A stretch of DNA of 64,000 nt from Arcticibacterium sp964021845 (GCF_964021845.1 NZ_CAXHZC010000008.1:124001-188000), one strand, 5' to 3'; positions 46,351-54,121 are shown, counted from the first letter of the stretch. Numbers and translations are program-made. The notes: generated from the sequence alone by a model not told the origin.

Positions 46351-46616
46351 TTTGTTTCCCTTTGACGTTACAAACATACGGAAGAGTCTTATTACAAAGC
46401 AATAGGCAAAAAATGTTTCAAGAATATTCATATCACAATCCTATCATTATATTAGAATAGTACAATGATTGTGTAGAGGGTACTATAAGTACTTCATAAA
46501 GTGCAATCCTTTTATTTTGTTCGTAAAATATTGATATTAAAGTATATAAAGAAAATAGTAGGATATTTCTAAATGGAAGTCCAAACTAAGGTTAGAATTG
46601 TACTAATTGGATTATT
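46351..46616 (-). repeat. Conserved upstream control block, copy A
   Basis: Collinear with copies at 47354-47622 and 48305-48570. Shared elements, read on the plus strand and measured from the CCC of TTCCCTTTGAC (46358): CAAACATA (-7 box complement), CAA (-33), CACAATC at 46434, GATTGTG at 46467, GTACTTCATAAAGTGC at 46489, a 23-bp identity with copy B at 46532, AGTCCAAACT at 46578, and AATTGTACTAATT at 46596. Spacings agree with the other copies to within 1-3 bp. Confidence 0.8.
46371..46402 (-). promoter_or_regulatory. Promoter of paralogue A (TTG-N21-TATGTTTG)
   Basis: Minus strand: TTG at 46400-46402, 21 bp spacer, TATGTTTG at 46371-46378. It matches the Bacteroidota primary sigma consensus and is repeated with identical spacing before paralogues B and C. 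The leader would be about 80 nt. Confidence 0.77.
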
Positions 46617-46864
46617 CCTTTGTTTGTCAAAGTGAGGTTAACTATTCAAACTCTTGCTGTTTTATTTTTTTGAAGTTATAAAAGGAACCATTTTAGCTAA
46701 GTGATTATGAGTTCGATATGGCTAGGTGTGATAAATAATTAATACCAACCTTTACTTTGTTTCTTACCCTAGCATAGAGTTTATAGAAATTCTTGATTTC
46801 TCACAGAGCTATGGCTTAAATAGTGGCTAGTTTTATAGGGAATACTCAGGTGTGATTTAGGCAT

Positions 46865-46894
46865 AAAAAAACCTCCACTGCAATATGGAGGTTT
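46865..46894 (-). terminator. Rho-independent terminator after paralogue B
   Basis: AAACCTCCA and TGGAGGTTT pair over 9 bp around an 8 nt loop; on the minus strand a run of seven T follows. It shares its core (GCATAAAAAAACCTCCACT) with the terminator of paralogue C. Confidence 0.82.
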
Positions 46895-46937
46895 CTTCTA
46901 AATAAAAACGAGTTCTTGACTCTAAAGAATTTCTGAA

Positions 46938-47297
46938 TTAAAGGTTAGATACTACTCTAGTAGTTTCAGTTTTGATTTTGAATGCCTTAACTGTATTGTC
47001 GTCTTCTGTAGAAAGGATTAAACGGTAGTCGCCATCTGGAAGAGAAGATAAGTCTAACACTTTAGAGTAATCTTCAGAGTTTACAGCTGCTTTGTAAAGT
47101 ACTGTTCCACGGTCGTCTTTCAATATCAAAATTGACTTAGCCTCTACGTTAAAAGCAGAAACTTTAAACTTTAAGTTTTTCATTGCTTTCAAGCTTAAGT
47201 CAGCTTTAGCAAAGTTTGCTGCATAAATATGGTCGTTGGCAATTGTAGCAGTTGATAATCCAATTAACATTACTGCTGATAAAATTAGCTTTTTCAT
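46938..47297 (-). CDS. Small exported protein, paralogue B of three
   Basis: A 119-residue protein, same architecture as paralogue A: signal peptide MKKLILSAVMLIGLSTATIA, then AND and one beta-sandwich domain (LKFKVSAFNVEAKSILILKD, DLSSLPDGDYRLIL), ending IKTETTRVVSNL. Differences from A cluster in the mature domain's surface-type positions (for example GKES in A versus EDDN near residue 97), while the signal peptide and last dozen residues are nearly invariant. Own promoter at 47374-47405 and terminator at 46865-46894. The function is unknown. Confidence 0.82.
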   Translation of the reverse strand: MKKLILSAVMLIGLSTATIANDHIYAANFAKADLSLKAMKNLKFKVSAFNVEAKSILILKDDRGTVLYKAAVNSEDYSKVLDLSSLPDGDYRLILSTEDDNTVKAFKIKTETTRVVSNL

Positions 47298-47353
47298 ATA
47301 TTTCTTAATTTTCCTGTTTAAATCTTAGTTTTATGCAAAGGGTGATTTTTGAT

Positions 47354-47622
47354 TTTGTTTCCCTTTGACATTGCAAACTTAGGGTATAGTGGCAATACGA
47401 TGCAATAGGCTAAGTGTGACGTGATGAATATTCATATCACAATCCTACCAAATTATTAGAATAGTACCACGATTGTGCTATTGATACTATAAGTACTTTA
47501 AAAAGTACAATGAGTGTGTTTGTTTAAGTAAGTGGCTGATATTAAAGTATATAAAGAAATGTATAGGATCTCTTTTCTTTGAAGTCCAAACTTAGCGTGG
47601 AATTGTACAAATTGTATTATTT
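47354..47622 (-). repeat. Conserved upstream control block, copy B
   Basis: Same element order as copy A: TTCCCTTTGAC (CCC at 47361), CAAACTTA, CAA, CACAATC (47438-47444), GATTGTG (47471-47477), GTACTTTAAAAAGTAC (47493-47508), a 23-bp identity with copy A at 47537, AGTCCAAACT (47583) and AATTGTACAAATT (47601). Confidence 0.8.
47374..47405 (-). promoter_or_regulatory. Promoter of paralogue B (TTG-N21-TAAGTTTG)
   Basis: Minus strand: TTG at 47403-47405, 21 bp spacer, TAAGTTTG at 47374-47381, with a leader of about 70 nt. Same geometry as the promoters of A and C. Confidence 0.77.
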
Positions 47623-47804
47623 CGATAAATGTCTAATTATTATAGGGCCTGAAGGTCGTACTTCATATGGTATGAATGAATATAAATTTGGTGCTTCTCT
47701 GCGAGTTTAGGTTTAGTTGATGCTAATGAATTATTGATATCGCTTGTGAGATTATAAATCATCTAGAGTCTCAGTACAGTTTTATTTAGGAGGTGCTAGG
47801 GCAT

Positions 47805-47836
47805 AAAAAAACCTCCACTTTTAAAAGTGAAGGTTT
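47805..47836 (-). terminator. Rho-independent terminator after paralogue C
   Basis: AAACCTCCACTT pairs with AAGTGAAGGTTT with one mismatch; a run of seven T follows on the minus strand. Confidence 0.82.
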
Positions 47837-47874
47837 CAAAACCAAAGTAGGGTATGCTCTTTGACTAATTTATC

Positions 47875-48240
47875 TTACAGATTAGATACTAATCTGGTTG
47901 TTTCAGTTTTGATTTGAAAAGACTTTACTGAGCTTTCTTTTCCTGAAGATAATACTAAACTATAGTCACCGTCTGGAAGAGAAGATAAGTCAAATACTTT
48001 CACGTAGTCTTTGTCTTGTACAGGTGCTTTGTATATAACGGTTCCTCTATCGTCTTTCAAAACCAACGTTGACTTCTCTATAATATTCAAAGCTGTTACT
48101 TTGAATTTAAGACCTTTCATGGCCTTCACATTTAAATCTGTTTCTACTAAGTTAGTAGAGTAAATGTGATCGTTTGCTTCTGCGTTAGTTGCGGCTGATA
48201 ATCCAATTAACATAACCGCTGATAAAATTAACTTTTTCAT
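47875..48240 (-). CDS. Small exported protein, paralogue C of three
   Basis: A 121-residue protein with signal peptide MKKLILSAVMLIGLSAATNA and two extra residues at the cleavage region (AEAND). Mature domain as in A and B (LKFKVTALNIIEKSTLVLKD, VFDLSSLPDGDYSLVL), ending IKTETTRLVSNL. It seems the most diverged of the three in both protein and control region: the GATTGTG arm is lost at its usual place. Own promoter at 48325-48356 and terminator at 47805-47836. The function is unknown; a structural or surface role is only a guess. Confidence 0.82.
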   Translation of the reverse strand: MKKLILSAVMLIGLSAATNAEANDHIYSTNLVETDLNVKAMKGLKFKVTALNIIEKSTLVLKDDRGTVIYKAPVQDKDYVKVFDLSSLPDGDYSLVLSSGKESSVKSFQIKTETTRLVSNL

Positions 48241-48304
48241 TTTGTTCTTCTTTTAAGTTTTCTAAACTGTGAATTCTTAGATTCTTACTTGTCGGGGATG
48301 TTAT

Positions 48305-48570
48305 TTTTGTTCCCTTTGACATTACAAACATAGGGTAATGTGCCCATACGATGCAATAGGCTTGATTGTGTACTTGTTAGATTCATATCACAATCCTATC
48401 ATAATCTTAGAAAAATACTACGTTTAGTTAAACCTTGCTATAAGTACTTTAAAAAGTACAATGCTAATTAACAATTACGTAACATGTTGATTTTTAATGA
48501 TTTGATGAAAAGTCTAGGACTTTTGCTTTTTGCTGTGCAATACGCTGTTAGAATTGTTCAATTTGAACTT
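48305..48570 (-). repeat. Conserved upstream control block, copy C
   Basis: Collinear with A and B: TTCCCTTTGAC (CCC at 48312), CAAACATA, CAA, CACAATC (48389-48395), GTACTTTAAAAAGTAC (48444-48459) and AATTGTTCAATT (48552-48563, perfect 5-bp arms). The second CACAATC arm is degenerate (GTTTAGT at 48422), but a GATTGTG occurs on the other side at 48364-48370. The middle part (48470-48545) is poorly conserved. Confidence 0.72.
48325..48356 (-). promoter_or_regulatory. Promoter of paralogue C (TTG-N21-TATGTTTG)
   Basis: Minus strand: TTG at 48354-48356, 21 bp spacer, TATGTTTG at 48325-48332. Leader of about 80 nt beginning with the conserved GTCAAAGGGAACA. Confidence 0.77.
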
Positions 48571-48612
48571 TTAGGCTGTTTTGAGTAGGATTGAATTGAG
48601 CCTAATGGATAT

Positions 48613-48647
48613 AAAAAAATCCCGTTGAAATTAATCAGCGGGATTTT
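48613..48647 (-). terminator. Rho-independent terminator after fba
   Basis: AAAATCCCGTTGA and TTAATCAGCGGGATTTT form a stem of about 13 bp with one G-T pair and a 6 nt loop; on the minus strand a run of seven T follows. It lies 20 bp beyond the fba stop. Confidence 0.85.
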
Positions 48648-48666
48648 AAAAGATTCTAAAGGAGTA

Positions 48667-49749
48667 TTAAACTAATCCTTCAATTCTATTAATGCAGTTA
48701 AGATCTTCAAATGCAACTTTAAGACGAGCTACCATGCTAGATTCGCCTTCTCTAAGCCATTTTCTTGGGTCATAGTACTTTTTGTTTGGTACATCATCAC
48801 CATCTGGGTTACCTAATTGAGTTTGTAGGTAAGCCTCGTTCTTTTTGTAATACTCAAGAATTCCTTCCCAAGTGCTCCACTGCATATCAGTGTCAATGTT
48901 CATTTTAACGGCACCGTAATCTATGGCTTCTCTGATTTCTGCTCTAGAAGAACCAGAACCACCGTGGAATACAAAGTTTACAGGAAGAGGACCAGTTTTA
49001 AACTTCTCTTGAATAAAGTCTTGAGAATTTTTAAGAATTTTTGGCTGTAAAGAAACATTACCTGGCTTATAAACACCATGAACGTTTCCGAAAGCAGCTG
49101 CTACAGTGAAGTTAGGAGAGATAGCTTTAAGTGTTTCGTAAACATAAGCTACTTCAGATGGCTGCGTGTAAAGCTTAGAGCTATCTACGTCAGTATTGTC
49201 AACACCATCTTCTTCTCCACCAGTAATACCTAATTCTATTTCTAAGGTCATGTCTATTTTGGCCATTCTCTTTAGATATTCAGAGCAAATCTCCATGTTT
49301 TCTTCAAGAGACTCTTCTGATAAATCTATCATATGAGAGCTAAATAAAGGTTTGCCAGTTTTTTTAAAATGCTCTTCGCCAGCATCTAAAAGACCGTCAA
49401 TCCAAGGTAAAAGTTTTTTAGCACAGTGGTCAGTATGTAATACTACTGGTACACCATAATGCTCAGCCATGTGATGTACATGCAAAGCACCAGAAATAGA
49501 ACCAGCGATAGCCGCCTTTTGGCCGTCGTTTGATAAACTTTTTCCGGCGTAGAAAGAACCTCCACCATTAGAAAATTGAATAATTACTGGAGAGTTTAAT
49601 GCTGCAGCTGTTTCCAAAACTGCATTGATAGAGTTAGTACCTACCACATTTACAGCTGGAAGAGCGTAATTGTTTTCGTTAGCGTGACGAAGCAATTGGT
49701 TTAATGCTTCACCAGTTACTACACCCGGCTTTACCAAAGATTGACTCAT
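48667..49749 (-). CDS. fba: Class II fructose-bisphosphate aldolase
   Basis: A 360-residue zinc enzyme of glycolysis/gluconeogenesis, class IIA (E. coli FbaA-like). Seen: NYALPAVNVVGTNSINAVLE, IIQFSNGGGSFYAGK, the zinc histidine segment VVLHTDHCAKK, LEIELGITGGEEDG, AAFGNVHGVYKPGNV and VFHGGSGSS with the phosphate-binding residues. The length is normal. A single gene with its own terminator; neighbouring genes are functionally unrelated. Confidence 0.95.
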   Translation of the reverse strand: MSQSLVKPGVVTGEALNQLLRHANENNYALPAVNVVGTNSINAVLETAAALNSPVIIQFSNGGGSFYAGKSLSNDGQKAAIAGSISGALHVHHMAEHYGVPVVLHTDHCAKKLLPWIDGLLDAGEEHFKKTGKPLFSSHMIDLSEESLEENMEICSEYLKRMAKIDMTLEIELGITGGEEDGVDNTDVDSSKLYTQPSEVAYVYETLKAISPNFTVAAAFGNVHGVYKPGNVSLQPKILKNSQDFIQEKFKTGPLPVNFVFHGGSGSSRAEIREAIDYGAVKMNIDTDMQWSTWEGILEYYKKNEAYLQTQLGNPDGDDVPNKKYYDPRKWLREGESSMVARLKVAFEDLNCINRIEGLV

Positions 49750-49924
49750 TAATGTTATATTTTAGTATTATAATTAGATTTTCTTTAAACTAAGAAAGAA
49801 GCCCATTTCATCTATGGGAACGATGTCAAAAGTAAGCTTTTTGAGGCTATATGTAAAAAAACAAGACACTTTTTGGCTTTAAGGACTTGAAGCTTGTCGC
49901 TAAGGGTTTTGAACCTAAGTTTCC

Positions 49925-49932
49925 TAAATTTG
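49925..49932 (+). promoter_or_regulatory. Possible -7 element (TAAATTTG) of the FMN reductase gene
   Basis: TAAATTTG matches TAnnTTTG 29 bp before the ATG at 49962. The nearest TTG-type -33 candidates are at unsuitable distances (13 and 28 bp). Confidence 0.38.
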
Positions 49933-49961
49933 TTTTGAATTTATAAAGTAAAGCATATTGG

Positions 49962-50495
49962 ATGTCTGAAAAAATCGGAATTATAGTTGGAACTAACCGT
50001 ACGGGTGCTCTCTCTTTAGAGATGGCAAATTATTATAAAAGAAAGATAGAAGCAGAAGGTAACGAAACGGTGATGATTAATCTTCAAAAACTACCGGAAA
50101 GTTTCGCATTTTCTGCTCTTTACCATAATAGGGGTAAAGATGTTAGTTATAATGATTTTCAGACAAACTTAGACGCTGTTTCAAAGGTTTTCATTTTTGT
50201 GCCTGAGTACAATGGTTCTTTTCCTGGTGTGCTCAAAACCTTTATTGATGGTTTAAGATACCCTGATTCTTTACTTGATAAGAAAGTTGCTTTGGTAGGT
50301 TTGTCTAGCGGTGTGCAAGGAAACGCCGTTGGCCTAAGCCATCTTGATGATATTTTAAGCTACATGGGGGCCAATGTGCTAGGGCTCCGTGTAAAGCTTG
50401 GTGAAATAGCCAAGCATTTTGACGGACAGCAAATTACTAATTTGACCTATGAAGGTTTTATAAACGAGCAAGTAAGGAAGCTGTTGGCGTTTTAA
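49962..50495 (+). CDS. NADPH-dependent FMN reductase family protein
   Basis: A 177-residue flavodoxin-fold enzyme. The FMN phosphate loop is IIVGTNRTGALSLEMANYY, and VPEYNGSFPGVLKTFIDGL is the second flavin-contact loop typical of NAD(P)H:FMN/quinone/azo reductases. A cytoplasmic reductase of quinones or free flavin; the true substrate is not known. It converges on the LytTR regulator gene with a 4 bp overlap of stops. Confidence 0.87.
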   Translation: MSEKIGIIVGTNRTGALSLEMANYYKRKIEAEGNETVMINLQKLPESFAFSALYHNRGKDVSYNDFQTNLDAVSKVFIFVPEYNGSFPGVLKTFIDGLRYPDSLLDKKVALVGLSSGVQGNAVGLSHLDDILSYMGANVLGLRVKLGEIAKHFDGQQITNLTYEGFINEQVRKLLAF

Positions 50496-51253
50496 ACTTC
50501 CATTAACCTCTTAATATTATCAGCATAACTGCTCCCAGATTCTAATTTAGTGCCTTTTTGGTCTTTTAACTGAATAGTGAATTTTCCGTTAAAACCTTTT
50601 TCCATAAATTGAATTCGGGATGAATGAATAATGGCAGCTCTACTAATTCGTACAAACTCAGCAGGAAGTTTATCTACTAAAGAAGTTATGGTATGATTGG
50701 TTAAATACTGTTTTCCGTCAAGAGTGTTCAAAAAAACGTATTTATCTTCTGCTTGGAAATGGCTGATTTCTGTAAGTGATACAAAAAGTATTTTATCACC
50801 AGACTTTACAGTTATGCTGTGAAGGTCTTTTTTTGGGTTTAGTTGCTCCATTAATTTTTGAAGGGCAATTTGCTCAAATCCAGAAGCTTTTTGACTTGCT
50901 TGACTTTTAAGTTTGTCCACGGTTCTCTGTAAACGTTCTTTTTCTACAGGCTTAAGCAAATAGTCTAAGCTGTTTTCTTCAAAGGCCTGAATGGCGTACT
51001 GGTCAAAGGCCGTACAGAAAATAACGGTAGGTATATATTCTAAATTAGAAAGCATTTCAAAACCATTCATTATTGGCATTTCAATGTCTAAGAAAATGAG
51101 GTCAGGCTTTAAAGATTCAATTTTTTCTACGCCTTCTTGACCATTATTTGCATGATCAATTACCTCAAATACATTATCAAATTTTGCTAGTAACCTTTTT
51201 AATCGGCTAATAGCTAGTGGCTCATCGTCAATTAATAGTGTTTTGTAAATCAT
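50492..51253 (-). CDS. LytTR-family response regulator
   Basis: A 253-residue regulator. Receiver domain 1-120 with acidic pair DDEP at residues 9-12, phospho-acceptor Asp in LIFLDIEMPIMNG and the Lys in LLKPVEK; LytTR DNA-binding domain from about 145 to the end (HSITVKSGDKILFVSLTEIS, LPAEFVRISRAAIIHSSRI). The start overlaps the kinase gene end by 26 bp, so the two are translationally linked and form a LytS/LytTR-type pair. It is the last gene of the five-gene receptor operon, making this operon or a surface function its likely target. Confidence 0.92.
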   Translation of the reverse strand: MIYKTLLIDDEPLAISRLKRLLAKFDNVFEVIDHANNGQEGVEKIESLKPDLIFLDIEMPIMNGFEMLSNLEYIPTVIFCTAFDQYAIQAFEENSLDYLLKPVEKERLQRTVDKLKSQASQKASGFEQIALQKLMEQLNPKKDLHSITVKSGDKILFVSLTEISHFQAEDKYVFLNTLDGKQYLTNHTITSLVDKLPAEFVRISRAAIIHSSRIQFMEKGFNGKFTIQLKDQKGTKLESGSSYADNIKRLMEV

Positions 51254-53531
51254 GTTTTTTGTCTATGCTAATTTGAATATTTTTAATGGGGTCATTGCTT
51301 ATTTCAAGAGATGCTTGGTCTCCATATATCAATGCAAGTTTGTCTTTGACACTTTTTAGTCCATATCCGCCAGAAACAGATTCGCCAAAATTAGGGCCGT
51401 TGTCATGAATGTCAATTTGAATATGGTCTTCTATTTCCTGAATAGTAACTTTAATTTCACCGTGAGAAGCTATTTTAGAAATTCCATGTTTAATAGCGTT
51501 TTCTACCAAGGGTTGTAAAAGAAATCTCGGTATCAATCTATCGTTTAAAGAATCTTGTACGTCAATCTTAAATTTTAATCTATCGCCAAAACGCATCTGC
51601 TCTATTGCTAAATATGATTTTATGAGGCTTATTTCTTCACCTATGGTATGGTTACTTTTATTATTTCTTCCAGTGGAAGCCCTGAAAAGTTTCGATAGCT
51701 CTACCGTCATATCTTCTGCCTTATCTTGGTCTTCATGAATTAGCCCGGCAATACTGTTAAGCGAATTATACAGAAAATGAGGGTTTATTCTAGCTTCTAA
51801 GGCAGTAAGTTGAGCTTGTGTTTTTAGCTTCTCCATGGTAAGAAGCTGGTATTCTTGCTCAGATATTTTTCTGTTAAGATTAGTAGAGCGGCTCCAGAAA
51901 GTATAAAATATACAACCAACAAAAGAGGGTATTATGCCATAAAAAATATAAGCCAGGTTTGAAGAAAGGTAGTAATCTTTAGGCTGAGTGATATCATTAA
52001 AATATTGCCAGAATTCTTGAGGATTTGTTAGGCTGCCAGCATACCCATTTATCATCATATGAATAATTAGGAATGAAAAAGTGGTAAGGCCAATTAGCGT
52101 TATGTATTTTCCCCATTTAGACTGAATATACTGCTCCAGAAAAGTCAAGAATAAAATGACACCTAAAAAAGAGGAGAGCCCTGTAGTAAGGTTTAATAGA
52201 GCTACGGCCTTATTTTGCTCCGCTTCTAAAGATGTAGGATTAAAAAGCTCTGAAGTAAAGTAGGTGATGCTATTTAAACCGTACACAAAAAGAATAGTAA
52301 ACAGAAAGGCGTATAAAGCTTGGGTAAAAGAGGGAATATAAGGCTTAAATTTCCAATCTTTTTTTTCTTTCTTCTTGGCCTTGATGGTGCTTCTCCTAGA
52401 AGGCCTTGGCACAGAAGTGGACTTAGAAGAAGGCTTAGGTGATGGCGTAGAGGAAGTGGCCTTCGGTTGAGACAAAGGTTTAGCTATTGCATTGCTAGAA
52501 TAATCGGCTTTTGCTCTTGTAGGAGTTGGCCGTATATCTGAAGTCAGATGCTCATAAATTTTAACATTCCCCCCACGACTTCTAAGTGTTACGTTAACGC
52601 CCCCATTATTAGCAATACCATTCAGCTGGTTTCTAGCAGTTAAACCGTTAAAATGGAAGCTTCCATAATTTTTGACTCTACTGCCTCTTGCATCTAAAGT
52701 CATATTGGCATTTTGTGGGATATAGCTGCTTACGTTTCCTCCACTGCTTTCTAGAAACAAAAACTCTTTCAGCTCATCCATGTCGGCCTTTACGTTACCT
52801 CCTTTAGTGGTGGCGGCTATGTTGGCTCGCATACCTCGCAAATTGATGTTTCCTCCCCAGCTAAGTGCTTTTAGTTCGCCCGAGAGTCTATTTACCTTAA
52901 TATTTCCACCCTTAGTTTTTACGCTGAGATTGCCAGTAAAATCTGCAATGTCAATATTGCCACCATTTGTGCTATACGCATGGGTACCTTCTGAACTTAG
53001 GACGTTAACATTGCCACCGCTAGTATGAAGTTCTATGTCTCCATTACAATGCTGAATAAATAGACCTCCCCCAAAATTCTTTCCAGCAGTTTTGACTTCG
53101 CCACTTACTCCTTTAAGTGTAGTTTTTCCTACCGAACTTTTGATAAAGTGTTTTCCTTCAATATTTATAAGTGTAACATCACCTATTCTTGAGCTTACTT
53201 TGACTGATAAATTTTTTGGAGCAAAAATTCTGAATGATACCTGAGCACCCGAAAATAATGCGTCAAACCAGCTTTTTGGAGAAGATAGCCTTTTGATAAT
53301 TAGCGAATCCCCTTCTTTAACAATTCTAAATTGAAGTCTTTCAAAAGCAGATTTGCTCATTCGCTCTTGAAAGAAAAGATTGAATAAGCCTCTTTTAAAA
53401 GGGTAGACCTCGATTCTGTATTCTTCGTGGTCGCCACCAATAATCTCAATATCACCCCATGCGGTTTGTAGCTCAAGGGTTTTGAGTTCATCGCTTAAAA
53501 AAGGCTTGCTGTATAAGGGAGAGCCTATCAT
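51228..53531 (-). CDS. Beta-solenoid (DUF4097-like) / LytS-type histidine kinase fusion
   Basis: A 767-residue kinase of unusual layout. Residues 15-330 form a DUF4097-like beta-solenoid: GGN turns fall at residues 172, 190, 208, 226 and 244, an exact 18-residue period, with further copies near 264 and 320. A Ser/Pro-rich basic linker (330-400, ending KAKKKEKKDWK) precedes four membrane segments (about 402-424, 443-465, 474-497, 523-546). Then come a coiled linker and the His-kinase domain with LEARINPHFLYNSLNSIAGL (His about 585), N box LLQPLVENAIKHGI and G box SGGYGLKSVKDKL. There is no signal peptide and the linker is strongly positive, so the solenoid should be cytoplasmic. It joins the preceding stop by TAATG and overlaps the regulator gene. 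Confidence 0.88.
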   Translation of the reverse strand: MIGSPLYSKPFLSDELKTLELQTAWGDIEIIGGDHEEYRIEVYPFKRGLFNLFFQERMSKSAFERLQFRIVKEGDSLIIKRLSSPKSWFDALFSGAQVSFRIFAPKNLSVKVSSRIGDVTLINIEGKHFIKSSVGKTTLKGVSGEVKTAGKNFGGGLFIQHCNGDIELHTSGGNVNVLSSEGTHAYSTNGGNIDIADFTGNLSVKTKGGNIKVNRLSGELKALSWGGNINLRGMRANIAATTKGGNVKADMDELKEFLFLESSGGNVSSYIPQNANMTLDARGSRVKNYGSFHFNGLTARNQLNGIANNGGVNVTLRSRGGNVKIYEHLTSDIRPTPTRAKADYSSNAIAKPLSQPKATSSTPSPKPSSKSTSVPRPSRRSTIKAKKKEKKDWKFKPYIPSFTQALYAFLFTILFVYGLNSITYFTSELFNPTSLEAEQNKAVALLNLTTGLSSFLGVILFLTFLEQYIQSKWGKYITLIGLTTFSFLIIHMMINGYAGSLTNPQEFWQYFNDITQPKDYYLSSNLAYIFYGIIPSFVGCIFYTFWSRSTNLNRKISEQEYQLLTMEKLKTQAQLTALEARINPHFLYNSLNSIAGLIHEDQDKAEDMTVELSKLFRASTGRNNKSNHTIGEEISLIKSYLAIEQMRFGDRLKFKIDVQDSLNDRLIPRFLLQPLVENAIKHGISKIASHGEIKVTIQEIEDHIQIDIHDNGPNFGESVSGGYGLKSVKDKLALIYGDQASLEISNDPIKNIQISIDKKHDLQNTIN

Positions 53532-54121
53532 TATTTAGTTTCATTCAGTTTGTCTATGAAAAGCCAGTTGGTCACCACTGCAAGGAAGCACAGTGCTATG
53601 GGTACTATGACGCTGTTTTTCCAGAAAGCGTAAAGAGGAGCAGAACCAGCATTGGGATAAAGTACATTCCACTTCTCGAGGAAAGACTGTACAAATCCCA
53701 TATTAGAAAGTATGCTAAGGCCAATTTGGAAACCTATCATCATGGCCATAAAAATCATTAGATTAACAAAAAACGGTATCCAGCTATTAGCTACGCTCAC
53801 CGGAATGTATTGTAAAACTTTATTTTTTTGCCAGGCTTCTCCATTGAAAATGGAAACAAACCTGTCAAAGCCTTTTAGGATATTCGCTTTACCTAAAAAA
53901 TGCAAGAAAAGAGCAGTTTGAAACATTGGAATAAGAAACTCTAAATTTATAAACCAGCTTTGTAAAAGAGGTCCTATACCGCCATGAATGATATAGGCTA
54001 TAAAGGCTGCTGGGAAAACAAATAGAAACTTAATGAATCCGTTCTTGCGTCGTACTCGTTCTGATTCGGTAATTAGTTCGGCGTATCCTAAAGGCTTAGT
54101 TGACATAGTTATTATTGACAT
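53531..54121 (-). CDS. Polytopic membrane protein of unknown function in the receptor-kinase operon
   Basis: A 196-residue protein with four hydrophobic segments (about residues 30-48, 58-78, 110-135 and 168-188) and cytoplasmic-type basic ends (ESERVRRKNGF at the start, FIDKLNETK at the end). No family recognised. The first ATG (54121) overlaps the preceding gene by 10 bp; an ATG five codons later (54106) leaves a 5 bp gap. Its stop joins the kinase start by TAATG, so the two are translationally coupled. It might help the kinase sense the membrane, but this is inference from position. Confidence 0.77.
   Translation of the reverse strand: MSIITMSTKPLGYAELITESERVRRKNGFIKFLFVFPAAFIAYIIHGGIGPLLQSWFINLEFLIPMFQTALFLHFLGKANILKGFDRFVSIFNGEAWQKNKVLQYIPVSVANSWIPFFVNLMIFMAMMIGFQIGLSILSNMGFVQSFLEKWNVLYPNAGSAPLYAFWKNSVIVPIALCFLAVVTNWLFIDKLNETK

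Larger units (their letters stand above)
46285..46937. other. 653 bp gene-free region between paralogues A and B
   Basis: It contains the leader, promoter and upstream control block of paralogue A (46351-46616) and, at the far end, the terminator of paralogue B (46865-46894). The stretch 46617-46860 shows no gene or repeat that I can support. No convincing reading frame with a start signal is seen on either strand. Confidence 0.6.
47298..47874. other. 577 bp gene-free region between paralogues B and C
   Basis: It holds the leader, promoter and control block of paralogue B (47354-47622) and the terminator of paralogue C (47805-47836). Between 47623 and 47800 nothing recognisable is seen. Confidence 0.6.
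48241..48666. other. 426 bp gene-free region between paralogue C and fba
   Basis: It holds the leader, promoter and control block of paralogue C (48305-48570) and the fba terminator (48613-48647). No further gene is supported. Confidence 0.6.

Noticed and set aside
45925..48240. Type IX secretion cargo suspected because of the Ig-like domain
   Set aside because: The proteins end in TETTRVVSNL-like tails without the usual sorting motif (a late Gly/Lys-rich strand pair), and the whole mature protein is the single domain.
45850..48666. CRISPR array suspected from the repeated blocks
   Set aside because: The repeats are about 1 kb apart, contain coding genes and promoters, and no cas gene is present.
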